A stretch of 5,307 nucleotides of DNA from Pseudomonadota bacterium. Its GTDB lineage: Bacteria; Pseudomonadota; Gammaproteobacteria; Xanthomonadales; Xanthomonadaceae. The stretch's first letter is position 1. Each line of letters opens with the position of its first letter. The notes under the pieces are model-generated. The model worked only from the letters and a program-made list of their open reading frames with translations, had not been told where the DNA came from and ran no database searches. Positions 1 to 5,307 of this stretch are shown in pieces. Position numbers and translations under genes: made by a program. The stretch is taken from positions 1 through 5,307 of the forward strand of contig JAFADB010000351.1 in NCBI GenBank assembly GCA_023425225.1, written 5' to 3'.

Positions 1-360
1 AGCTTCGACCTGGTGACGATCGCCTTCGGCCTGCGCAACGTCACCGACAAGGACGCCGCGCTGCGCGAGATGTACCGCGTGCTCAAGGTCGGCGGCCAGG
101 CGCGGGTGCTGGAGTTCTCCGAGGTCACCGCCGACTGGTTCAAGCCGATCTACGACTTCCACTCGTTCCAGGTGCTGCCGCGGCTGGGCAAGCTGTTCGC
201 CAACGACGCCGACAGCTACCAGTACCTGGCCGAGAGCATCCGCAAGCACCCGCCGCAGGACGAGCTCAAGGCGATGCTGGCCGAGGCCGGCTTCGCCCGC
301 TGCCACTACAAGAACCTCAGTGGCGGCATCGTCGCGATCCATTCCGGCTACAAGATCTGA
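1..360 (+). CDS. ubiE: Ubiquinone/menaquinone biosynthesis C-methyltransferase UbiE (3' part)
   Basis: This is the C-terminal 119 residues of a class I SAM-dependent methyltransferase; the 5' part lies before the window, as the family is usually about 250 residues. UbiE C-methylates the benzoquinol ring in ubiquinone synthesis and demethylmenaquinol in menaquinone synthesis, in the cytoplasm or at the membrane face. Seen here: FGLRNVTD (fragment residues 9-16), the second UbiE signature RVLKVGG...VLEFS (26-40), and the block LPRLGKLFANDADSYQYLAES (around 59-79), which tracks E. coli UbiE almost residue for residue, followed by SGGIVAIHSGYKI at the end. The reading frame is open from base 1; a GTG at 13 is internal. 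A short GC stem at 372-376/384-388 follows the TGA without a T-run, so any terminator there is weak. The function call is firm from sequence similarity; the SAM-binding N-terminus cannot be checked. Confidence 0.95.
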   Translation, partial: SFDLVTIAFGLRNVTDKDAALREMYRVLKVGGQARVLEFSEVTADWFKPIYDFHSFQVLPRLGKLFANDADSYQYLAESIRKHPPQDELKAMLAEAGFARCHYKNLSGGIVAIHSGYKI

Positions 361-410
361 CAACGGAGAAGGGCGCCGGCCACGCGCCGCGATCGCGAGG
401 AGGCGGCGCA

Positions 411-632
411 AGCCGCGATTGGGCTTGCCGGCATCTGCCTGACGCAAGCTGACTGTCAGTCTTCGTATCGAGATCGACCATCGTCCCCGTGAAGACGGGG
501 ACCCAGCGACTTGGGCCTGCCGAAGTAGGGCACCGGATCCCCGCCTTGGCGGTGACGGCGACTGGAAGACCGTAGGCATACGGAAGCGTCGGCGCTCAGC
601 GCAATCAAGCCCCTGCAAGCCCAATCGCGGCT
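411..632. repeat. Composite inverted-repeat island between ubiE and the peptidase gene
   Basis: The gap 361-706 has no credible gene and is dominated by this structure. An 18-bp perfect inverted repeat, AGCCGCGATTGGGCTTGC at 411-428 and its complement at 615-632, brackets 186 bp. The left arm overlaps a small hairpin, GCGGC (403-407), loop GCAA, GCCGC (412-416), which resembles the 'GGAGCGGCTTCAGCCGCGA' type of dispersed repeat I recall from Xanthomonas and Pseudomonas intergenic DNA. The right arm lacks the matching half of that hairpin. A second, different palindrome pair sits inside (479-564). I see no transposase, no clear ORF and no obvious target-site duplication at either edge. It could be a BIME-like cluster of REP sequences or a decayed MITE-like element. 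The repeats are read directly; the family assignment is inference. Confidence 0.6.
479..564. repeat. Paired GGGGAYCC-type palindromes (REP/NIME-like), right arm degenerate
   Basis: The left unit is a perfect hairpin: GTCCCCGT at 483-490, loop GAAG, ACGGGGAC at 495-502, followed by CCAGCGACTT (503-512). The right unit is an inverted, decayed counterpart: CACCGGATCCCCGCC at 531-545, then TT, then GGCGG (548-552) and GACGGCGACT. Read in complement, the right unit gives GGGGATCCGGTG against GGGGACCCAGCG on the left. This head-to-head arrangement, with CCAGYGACTT beside each hairpin, is a dispersed intergenic repeat pattern known in several proteobacteria (compare the ATTCCC-type dRS3/NIME repeats of Neisseria). 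The right arm has lost bases in its outer stem, which suggests an old insertion. Confidence 0.55.
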
Positions 633-706
633 ATGCCACGCGCATCCCGGACCCCGCCGCGTCCACCGGGGTAAACTCGGCGGTTTCCCCGATCCGGTTG
701 TCTTCG

Positions 707-2641
707 ATGCGATTCCAGATCCTGTTGCTGTCCCTGACCGCGATGCTCGCGGCCGGCTGCTCGAAAGAGCCCGCCGCGCCCGCCGAACCCACTACCCCTC
801 CCGCAAAGGCCGCTGCCGTGACGCCCGTCGCCCGCAACCACGACGAAAGCTCCTACGCCGATCCTGACAAGGTCGTCATCAAGGACCTGGCGCTCGACCT
901 GAAGCTCGATTTCGATACCAAGGAAATCGGCGGCACCGCCACCTACCAGCTGGACTGGAAGGATCCCAAGGCCACCGCGCTGGTGCTCGACACCCGCGAC
1001 CTGACCATCGAGCAGGTCGAAGGCGGCGACGGACAGGGCGCATGGGCGCCGCTACAGTACACGCTGGCACCGGCCGACAAGGTGTTCGGCAGCAAGCTGA
1101 CCATCGAGACGCCCAGCCGCCCGCAGCAGGTGCGTATCGCCTACCACACCTCGCCGCAGGCCTCCGGCCTGCAGTGGCTGGAACCGTCGATGACCGAGGG
1201 CAAGCAGCTGCCCTTCATGTTCAGCCAGTCGCAGGCGATCCACGCGCGCAGCTGGGTGCCGCTGCAGGACACCCCGAGCGTGCGCTTCACCTACAGCGCG
1301 CACGTCACCAGCCGCCCGGACGTGATGGTGCTGATGAGCGCCGACAACGACCCGCACGCGGCGCGCGACGGCGACTACAGCTTCAAGATGCCGCAGCCGA
1401 TCCCGTCCTACCTGCTGGCCATCGCCGCCGGCGACCTGGTGTTCAAGCCGATCTCCGAGCGCTCCGGCGTGTGGGCCGAGCCGGCCATGGCCGACAAGGC
1501 CGCCAAGGAGTTCGAGGACACCGAGAAGATGATCGGCGTGGCCGAGCAGCTGTACGGCCCGTACCGCTGGGGCCGCTACGACATGCTGGTGCTGCCGCCG
1601 TCGTTCCCGTTCGGCGGCATGGAGAACCCGCGCCTGACCTTCGCCACCCCCACCGTGATCGTCGGCGACAAGTCGCTGGTGTCGCTGGTGGCCCATGAGC
1701 TGGCGCACAGCTGGTCCGGCAACCTGGTGACCAACGCCTCGTGGAAGGACATCTGGCTCAACGAGGGCTTCACCACCTACGTGCAGGCACGCATCACCGA
1801 GGCGCTGTACGGCAACGAGATGGCCGAGATGGAGCGCCAGATCGACCAGACCGACCTGCTCAACGAGGTCAAGGACATGAGCCCGGCCGACCAGGCGCTG
1901 GCGCTGCCGCCGCTGGCCTCGCGCGACCCGGACGAGGCGCTGAGCCAGGTGGCCTACGTCAAGGGCGCCTGGTTCCTGCAGTTCCTGGAGCAGCGCTTCG
2001 GCCGCGAGGTGTTCGACCCGTTCCTGCGCGGCTGGTTCGACAGCCATGCCTTCCAGAGCGCGACGACCGACCAGTTCGTCGACTACCTGAAGAAGAACCT
2101 GCTGCCGAAGAACCCCAACGCGGTGACCCAGGCCGAACTGGATGCATGGCTGAACGAGCCGGGCATCCCCGCCTTCGCCACCCGCGCCAAGTCGCGCAAC
2201 TTCTCCATCGTCGACACCGCGCGCATCGCCTGGTCCGGCAGCGGCACGCTGCCCAACTCGCAGGTGACCTCGGAGTGGGGCACGCAGGAGTGGGTGCACT
2301 TCATCGACGGCCTGGGCGCCACGCTCAAGCCCGAGCAGCTCAAGCAGCTCGACGATGCCTACCACTTCACCGGCACGCCCAACGGCGAGATCGCCATGCG
2401 CTGGTATCCGCTGGCGATCCGCAGCGGCTACACCACGGCGCTGCCGGCCGCCGGTGCGTTCATCGAGCGCGTCGGCCGGCGCAAGCTGATCCTGCCGATC
2501 TACGCCGAGCTGGTGAAGACGCCGGAGGGGCTGGCGTACGCCAAGGAGGTCTTCGCCAAGGCACGGCCGGGCTACCACCCGATCACCACCGCCTCGGTGC
2601 AGGACATGATCGCCAAGGCCGAGGCCGGCAGCGCGAAGTAA
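707..2641 (+). CDS. Lipid-anchored M1-family zinc metallopeptidase, leukotriene A4 hydrolase-like
   Basis: A 644-residue M1 (gluzincin) aminopeptidase that should remove N-terminal residues from peptides in the periplasm. The signal peptide MRFQILLLSLTAMLAAGC has a lipobox LAAGC with Cys18; Ser19 predicts outer-membrane sorting. The M1 N-terminal beta domain carries FSQSQAIHAR with Q174 and Q176, aligning with human LTA4H Q134/Q136. The exopeptidase motif GGMENP is at 303-308. The zinc site is HELAH 330-334 plus E353 (HEXXH-x18-E), with catalytic E331. The transition-state Tyr is Y417, with D409 matching LTA4H D375. The C-terminal helical domain ends with GRRK at 590-593, matching the carboxylate-binding R563/K565. 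F302 and L412 replace LTA4H Y267 and Y378. The ATG at 707 is chosen because the signal peptide begins there; a TTG at 698 would add three residues. No good Shine-Dalgarno is seen. TAAACT at 672-677 could be a -10, but has no good -35. Peptidase activity is well supported; epoxide hydrolase activity is not implied. Confidence 0.93.
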   Translation: MRFQILLLSLTAMLAAGCSKEPAAPAEPTTPPAKAAAVTPVARNHDESSYADPDKVVIKDLALDLKLDFDTKEIGGTATYQLDWKDPKATALVLDTRDLTIEQVEGGDGQGAWAPLQYTLAPADKVFGSKLTIETPSRPQQVRIAYHTSPQASGLQWLEPSMTEGKQLPFMFSQSQAIHARSWVPLQDTPSVRFTYSAHVTSRPDVMVLMSADNDPHAARDGDYSFKMPQPIPSYLLAIAAGDLVFKPISERSGVWAEPAMADKAAKEFEDTEKMIGVAEQLYGPYRWGRYDMLVLPPSFPFGGMENPRLTFATPTVIVGDKSLVSLVAHELAHSWSGNLVTNASWKDIWLNEGFTTYVQARITEALYGNEMAEMERQIDQTDLLNEVKDMSPADQALALPPLASRDPDEALSQVAYVKGAWFLQFLEQRFGREVFDPFLRGWFDSHAFQSATTDQFVDYLKKNLLPKNPNAVTQAELDAWLNEPGIPAFATRAKSRNFSIVDTARIAWSGSGTLPNSQVTSEWGTQEWVHFIDGLGATLKPEQLKQLDDAYHFTGTPNGEIAMRWYPLAIRSGYTTALPAAGAFIERVGRRKLILPIYAELVKTPEGLAYAKEVFAKARPGYHPITTASVQDMIAKAEAGSAK

Positions 2642-2662
2642 CCGCTGCCGCGCTGTGTGGAC

Positions 2663-2694
2663 GCATGAAGGCGGGCCTCGGCCCGCCTTCATGC
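2663..2694 (+). terminator. Strong hairpin after the M1 peptidase gene
   Basis: A perfect 14-bp stem, GCATGAAGGCGGGC (2663-2676) with GCCCGCCTTCATGC (2681-2694), closes a CTCG loop and begins 21 bases after the TAA. The position and stability fit an intrinsic terminator, but the sequence after the stem (TGTGCGGCCC) lacks a T-run. It may instead end transcripts with Rho or protect the 3' end of the mRNA. Confidence 0.65.
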
Positions 2695-2752
2695 TGTGCG
2701 GCCCGCTCCGAATTCCGGCGGCTGGCAGGGCAACGACAGGAGCCGTGCTTTC

Positions 2753-2776
2753 CCTTCTCCCGCAATCGGGAGAAGG
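2753..2776. repeat. Palindromic intergenic repeat CCTTCTCCCG/CGGGAGAAGG
   Basis: A perfect 10-bp stem (2753-2762 and 2767-2776) with loop CAAT lies midway in the gap between the two lipoprotein genes. The core 'CCTTCTCCCG-CGGGAGAAGG' followed by a GC-rich tail (GCTCCGCG, GGTTCCGCGAGGGC) is a pattern I recall as a dispersed repeat in Xanthomonas and Stenotrophomonas intergenic DNA. It could also act as a back-up terminator. The rest of 2695-2894 shows no gene or clear promoter. Confidence 0.55.
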
Positions 2777-2894
2777 AAGCTCCGCGTGGTGAAGGAGGTT
2801 CCGCGAGGGCACCGCCGCGCCTTCCTCGTCGCTTGCATCACCCCGACGTGGCGTGGACGATGACCGGACATCGCCGCTGCGATGCCCTTTCGAT

Positions 2895-2898
2895 GGAG
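2895..2898 (+). promoter_or_regulatory. Shine-Dalgarno for the small lipoprotein gene
   Basis: GGAG lies 5 bases before the ATG at 2904. This fixes the start there, where the lipoprotein signal peptide begins, rather than at the upstream in-frame ATG at 2853, which would add 17 charged, non-signal residues. Confidence 0.7.
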
Positions 2899-2903
2899 TC
2901 CGG

Positions 2904-3623
2904 ATGAAACGCATGCTGTTGATCGCGACCTGCGCGCTGGCGCTGGCCGCATGCACCGACCGCGAGGCCCAGCGTCAGGCCCAGGCCGCCGCGCAGGCGC
3001 AGGCGCGCGAGCAGGCCGCCGACGCCGTCGCCCGCCAGTACGACAGCGCCGTACAGGCGCAGGACTGGGACAAGGCGCGCATCCATGGCTCGGCCTTGCT
3101 GGACCAGTACGCCGGCACCGCCGCCGCGCACCGTATCGAGCCCGGCTACGCCGAGGTCAAGGCCAGGGGCGAGCAGCGGCGCGAGCAGCGGCGGCTGGAG
3201 TCGCTGTGGCAGTACGCGCAGGTGGCCGAGAAGCGCGGTACCCAGCGCTCGGCGCTGATCTACGCCCGCGACAAAGTGGACGTGGACGGCAGCGGCCCCA
3301 CGCCGGTGAGCCTGGTGTTCCGCGACCATCCGCAATGGAAGCGCCACAGCTACCTGGTGCTGCAGGCCGGCGATTTCGATTGCTACCGCGGCTGCAAGGT
3401 GCAGGTCGCCGCCGACGGCGGCAAGCCGCGGGCGATGGCGGCGCACCGGCCGGACACCGACGAGGCCATCGCCATGTTCATCGACGACGACCGGGCGCTG
3501 TGGAAGCTGTTGCGCGCGAGCCAGGTGGTGGAGATCACGTTCCCGGTCAAGGCCGGCGGCACCCGCACCGCGGTGTTCGAGGTCGGTGGGCTCGACGCCA
3601 AGCAGTTGCCCGGCTGGGGCTGA
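2904..3623 (+). CDS. Hypothetical lipoprotein with Ala/Gln-rich helix and CYRGC-containing C-terminal domain
   Basis: I do not recognise this 239-residue protein as a named family. The signal peptide MKRMLLIATCALALAAC ends in a lipobox LAAC with Cys17; Thr18 follows, so an outer-membrane periplasmic lipoprotein is expected. Residues 19-45 are a charged Ala/Gln-rich stretch (repeated CAGGC in the DNA), probably an extended or coiled helix. Residues 46-78 (YDSAVQAQDWDKARIHGSALL...) look like one TPR-type helix pair. Residues 83-97 are rich in Arg, Glu and Gln. From about residue 97 an apparently beta-rich domain follows, holding C160-YRG-C164, possibly a disulfide, then FIDDDRALWKLL and FEVGGLD near the end. 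That order loosely recalls small periplasmic beta-sandwich domains of the VasI/IalB kind; this is a weak guess. It stands alone between hairpins, so context gives no function. Base composition matches its neighbours. Confidence 0.85.
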   Translation: MKRMLLIATCALALAACTDREAQRQAQAAAQAQAREQAADAVARQYDSAVQAQDWDKARIHGSALLDQYAGTAAAHRIEPGYAEVKARGEQRREQRRLESLWQYAQVAEKRGTQRSALIYARDKVDVDGSGPTPVSLVFRDHPQWKRHSYLVLQAGDFDCYRGCKVQVAADGGKPRAMAAHRPDTDEAIAMFIDDDRALWKLLRASQVVEITFPVKAGGTRTAVFEVGGLDAKQLPGWG

Positions 3624-3639
3624 GCCCCGGCGCCCCGGG
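3613..3639 (+). terminator. GC hairpins overlapping the lipoprotein gene's stop codon
   Basis: GGCTGGGGC (3612-3620) pairs over most of its length with GCCCCGGC (3624-3631), placing the TGA stop codon (3621-3623) in a three-base loop. An alternative, exclusive stem is CCCGG (3626-3630) with CCGGG (3635-3639). No T-run follows. The likely role is transcript ending or 3'-end protection, but high GC alone also makes such stems common here. Confidence 0.35.
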
Positions 3640-3724
3640 CGAATCGTTCGGACGCCTTGCGGGAGTCCGCGCCCCTGCGCCGGACAGGGCGGGCCGCTAC
3701 GGCGGGTAGTCGATCTACTCGGAT

Positions 3725-3785
3725 GGGTCGTTGGACCCGGCGAGGTTCAGCGCCGGGTCGCGCCCGGCCGGCAATGCGCCCGGCC
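3725..3785 (-). terminator. Hairpin cluster downstream of the adenosine kinase gene
   Basis: Reading leftward from the kinase stop, the first stem is GGCCGG/CCGGCC (3766-3771 with 3780-3785, 8-base loop), beginning 18 bases past the TGA. The second is GACCCGGCG (3734-3742) with CGCCGGGTC (3751-3759), 9 bp perfect with an 8-base loop. A third stem, GGGTC (3725-3729) with GACCC (3734-3738), would compete for the same bases. There are no T-runs on either strand. Since the two flanking genes converge here, the cluster may serve both. The 10-bp direct repeat GCGCCCGGCC occurs at 3760-3769 and 3776-3785. Confidence 0.45.
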
Positions 3786-3803
3786 ACGGGCTCCCGGCGG
3801 CTT

Positions 3804-4736
3804 TCAGAGCGAGTAGCCGAACTGCTGCTTGAACTGGTCGTTGAACTCGGCGAAGTCGAAGCGCTGGGTCTGCGTCCCGGGATGCTCGACCTTCAGCGCC
3901 CCCATCAGATTGCCCATGCGGCCGATGGTCAGCCAGTCGTAGCCGTTCTCGATGCCGTAGATCAGCCCGGCGCGGAAGGCGTCGCCGCAGCCGGTGGGGT
4001 CGACCACGCGGCGCTCGTGCGCCGGCGGGATCGAGTACGACTTCTCCGGGGTATGGATCACCGCGCCCTTCGGCCCCTGGGTGGTGATGTAGGCCGTCAC
4101 CCGCTTGACGATCTCGTGCTCGTCCCAGCCGGTGCGCTGCTGCAGCAGGTTGGACTCGTAGTCGTTGACCACCACGTAGTCGGCCTGTTCGATGAAGTCG
4201 CGCAGCTCCGGGCCGTTGAACAACGGCATCGCCTGGCCGGGGTCGAAGATGAAGGGCACGCCGCCGGCGGCGAACTCGGCCGCGTTCTGGATCATGCCCT
4301 CGCGCCCGTCCGGGCCGACCAGGCCCAGGGTCACGCCCGGCACGTCCTTCACGTGGTTCTCGTAGCTGCGCATCATCGCGCCCGGGTGGAAGGCGGTGAT
4401 CTGGTTGTTGTCGTGGTCGGTAGTGATGAAGGCCTGCGGGGTGAACAGCTCGTCGATCACCTTCACCCGCGACAGGTCGATGCCCAGGCCCTCGAAGTAC
4501 TCGCGGTAGGGGCCGAAGTCCTGGCCCACGGTGCCCATCGGGATGGGCTTGCCGCCCAGCAGGTGCAGGTTGTAGGAGATGTTGCCGGCGCAGCCGCCGA
4601 ACTCGCGGCGCATGCGCGGCACCAGGAACGAGACGTTCAGGATGTGCACCTTGTCCGGCAGGATGTGGTTCTTGAACTGGTCCGGGAACACCATGATGGT
4701 GTCGTAGGCAAGGGAACCACAGATCAAAGCGGACAT
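3804..4736 (-). CDS. PfkB/ribokinase-family kinase, probable adenosine kinase (AdoK type)
   Basis: A 310-residue soluble sugar/nucleoside kinase, the normal length for the family. It likely phosphorylates adenosine to AMP with ATP in purine salvage. Seen: the N-terminal sheet MSALICGSLAYDTIM; the substrate-side signature FGGCAGN (46-52, G47-G48, N52); HPGAM in the middle; NDYE at 191-194, the NxxE-type motif for magnesium and phosphate; QGPKG before the ATP site; and the second PfkB signature DPTGCGDAFRAG (246-257) with catalytic base D252 and the GCGD anion hole. The FLVPRM...GG.AGN, FHPGAM, NDYE and DPTGxGDAFRAG blocks match M. tuberculosis AdoK more closely than ribokinase or fructokinase. 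The start is set at ATG 4736 because homology begins there; the open frame continues 34 codons to 4838, but that stretch is Pro/Arg-rich and unlike the family. The upstream AGG is a weak ribosome site. Kinase: sure; adenosine as substrate: probable. Confidence 0.9.
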   Translation of the reverse strand: MSALICGSLAYDTIMVFPDQFKNHILPDKVHILNVSFLVPRMRREFGGCAGNISYNLHLLGGKPIPMGTVGQDFGPYREYFEGLGIDLSRVKVIDELFTPQAFITTDHDNNQITAFHPGAMMRSYENHVKDVPGVTLGLVGPDGREGMIQNAAEFAAGGVPFIFDPGQAMPLFNGPELRDFIEQADYVVVNDYESNLLQQRTGWDEHEIVKRVTAYITTQGPKGAVIHTPEKSYSIPPAHERRVVDPTGCGDAFRAGLIYGIENGYDWLTIGRMGNLMGALKVEHPGTQTQRFDFAEFNDQFKQQFGYSL

Positions 4737-4827
4737 CGGGTAGGGCCTGTGCGAGGGGGTTTTCCCGGCGGTGGCGGAGGGCGCGCGGGGCGGCGGCTGG
4801 CGCGTCGCGGCGCAAAGGTTAACGGCT

Positions 4828-4878
4828 GCGGCCGGCAAGGGCCAGAACCGGCCGCGCCCGGACCCGCCCCCGGGCGGG
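4828..4878. repeat. Two adjacent GC palindromes in the kinase/mreB divergent region
   Basis: The first is GCGGCCGG (4828-4835) with CCGGCCGC (4848-4855), an 8-bp perfect stem with a 12-base loop. The second is CCCGCCC (4863-4869) with GGGCGGG (4872-4878), 7 bp almost without a loop. They lie about 30 bases upstream of the proposed mreB -35 and about 90 bases upstream of the kinase start. They could be operator sites, or a barrier to read-through between the two divergent units; chance in GC-rich DNA is possible. Confidence 0.35.
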
Positions 4879-4907
4879 CGAAAGCCCTGCGTTTACAAGA
4901 ATTTTCC

Positions 4908-4936
4908 TTGCCCGCACCGGGGTGGGTTGCTAGGCT
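4908..4936 (+). promoter_or_regulatory. Candidate sigma70 promoter for mreB
   Basis: TTGCCC (4908-4913) and TAGGCT (4931-4936) are separated by exactly 17 bases and face mreB. An AT-richer stretch, TTTACAAGAATTTTCC (4892-4907), lies just upstream and could act as an UP-like element. Transcription would start near 4943, leaving a leader of about 70 bases containing a T6 run (4959-4964). The -35 matches consensus in its first three bases. Confidence 0.5.
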
Positions 4937-5011
4937 AGCCGACCTTGTTCTTTGCCCATTTTTTCGCCATTCGGCGCACGGGCGCGGCTCCTGTCAGGAT
5001 TCTCTTCCCCG

Positions 5012-5307
5012 ATGTTCAAGAAACTGCGCGGCATGTTCTCCAACGACCTGTCCATCGACCTGGGCACGGCCAACACCCTCATCTACGTGCGCGGCCAGGG
5101 CATCGTGCTGAACGAACCCTCGGTGGTCGCCGTGCGCCAGGACCGTGCCATCGGCGGCACCCGCTCGGTCGCCGCGGTGGGCGCGGAGGCCAAGCAGATG
5201 CTCGGCCGCACCCCCGGCCACATCACCACCATCCGCCCGATGAAGGACGGCGTGATCGCCGACTTCACCTACACCGAGGCGATGCTCAAGTACTTCATCA
5301 AGAAGGT
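5012..5307 (+). CDS. mreB: Rod shape-determining protein MreB (5' part)
   Basis: These are the first 98 codons of the bacterial actin homologue that polymerises under the inner membrane and guides the Rod complex (MreCD, RodA, PBP2) in lateral wall synthesis; the family is about 345 residues, so the gene runs off the right edge. Seen: the N-terminal amphipathic membrane-binding segment MFKKLRGMF, as in E. coli; the phosphate-1 nucleotide loop DLGTANT (16-22); GIVLNEPSVVA (30-40); KQMLGRTPG (61-69); and IRPMKDGVIADF (74-85). It follows E. coli MreB nearly residue for residue, with one extra residue near 47-51 (IGGTR). The ATG at 5012 is the homologous start. AGGA at 4996-4999 is 12 bases away, rather far for a Shine-Dalgarno. 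It is divergent from the adenosine kinase gene. mreC and mreD would be expected to follow, as is usual, but are outside the window. Confidence 0.97.
   Translation, partial: MFKKLRGMFSNDLSIDLGTANTLIYVRGQGIVLNEPSVVAVRQDRAIGGTRSVAAVGAEAKQMLGRTPGHITTIRPMKDGVIADFTYTEAMLKYFIKK

Noticed and set aside
605..841. Short minus-strand frames upstream of and overlapping the peptidase start
   Set aside because: They are Gly/Arg-rich, overlap the lipoprotein signal region antisense, and have no ribosome site or recognisable motif.
1741..2907. A 388-codon plus-strand frame within the peptidase gene
   Set aside because: It is a +1-type shadow of the M1 gene, Arg/Ala/Gly-rich with no domain; it ends just inside the next gene.
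1052..2956. A 634-codon open frame on the minus strand across the peptidase gene
   Set aside because: It lies antisense to a gene with complete M1 motifs. Its translation is low-complexity (Arg, Gly, Ala, His, Leu, Val, Gln) with no recognisable domain, as expected from GC-rich codon bias.
3706..3718. GTAG...CTAC, considered as a GTAG-type REP of Stenotrophomonas
   Set aside because: Only four pairs form, and the following sequence does not give the expected stem directly after GTAG.
3715..4815. A 366-codon minus-strand frame overlapping the kinase
   Set aside because: It is out of frame with the PfkB motifs, and its Arg/Pro/Gly/Ala-rich translation is typical of a shadow frame.
4737..4838. 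A 34-residue N-terminal extension of the kinase
   Set aside because: The extension is Pro/Arg/Ala-rich without signal-peptide character, and homology to AdoK starts exactly at the ATG at 4736.
3657..5111. A 484-codon plus-strand frame running through the kinase gene into mreB
   Set aside because: It is the complement-frame shadow of the kinase; its protein is Val/Gly/Arg/His-rich, has no motif and overlaps the true start of mreB in another frame.

Overview
The window reads as ordinary chromosomal DNA from a GC-rich gammaproteobacterium. Xanthomonadaceae/Lysobacteraceae (Xanthomonas, Lysobacter, Luteimonas and relatives) is the best guess. The support is the high GC with strong G/C third-position bias, a UbiE tail and an MreB head very close to the E. 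coli proteins, and intergenic palindromes like the scattered repeats of that family. The genus cannot be fixed by eye.

Layout, left to right. (1) Positions 1-360 hold the 3' end of ubiE (+), a ubiquinone/menaquinone C-methyltransferase. (2) Positions 361-706 have no credible gene but contain a nested set of inverted repeats: an outer 18-bp perfect pair at 411-428/615-632 around a degenerate pair of GGGGAYCC-type palindromes at 479-564. (3) Positions 707-2641 (+) encode an M1-family zinc metallopeptidase with a lipoprotein signal, closely patterned on leukotriene A4 hydrolase, followed by a strong 14-bp hairpin at 2663-2694. (4) Positions 2695-2903 are non-coding and carry a second palindromic repeat at 2753-2776. 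(5) Positions 2904-3623 (+) encode a small lipoprotein of unknown function. (6) Positions 3624-3803 are a convergent intergenic region full of GC-rich hairpins. (7) Positions 3804-4736 (-) encode a PfkB-family kinase that most resembles the adenosine kinase (AdoK) of Mycobacterium tuberculosis. (8) Positions 4737-5011 are a divergent control region with two palindromes and a plausible sigma70 promoter facing right. (9) Positions 5012-5307 (+) are the first 98 codons of mreB, which runs off the window.

The genes do not form one pathway. UbiE serves quinone synthesis, the kinase purine salvage, MreB cell shape, and the two lipoproteins are envelope proteins. Each gene appears to be its own transcription unit, because every gap is 170 bp or longer and most hold hairpins. 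I see no mobile element with a transposase, no CRISPR, no RNA gene and no convincing new multi-gene system. The points most worth a second look are the nested inverted-repeat island, the lipid-anchored LTA4H-like peptidase with two substituted pocket residues, and the uncharacterised CYRGC lipoprotein.
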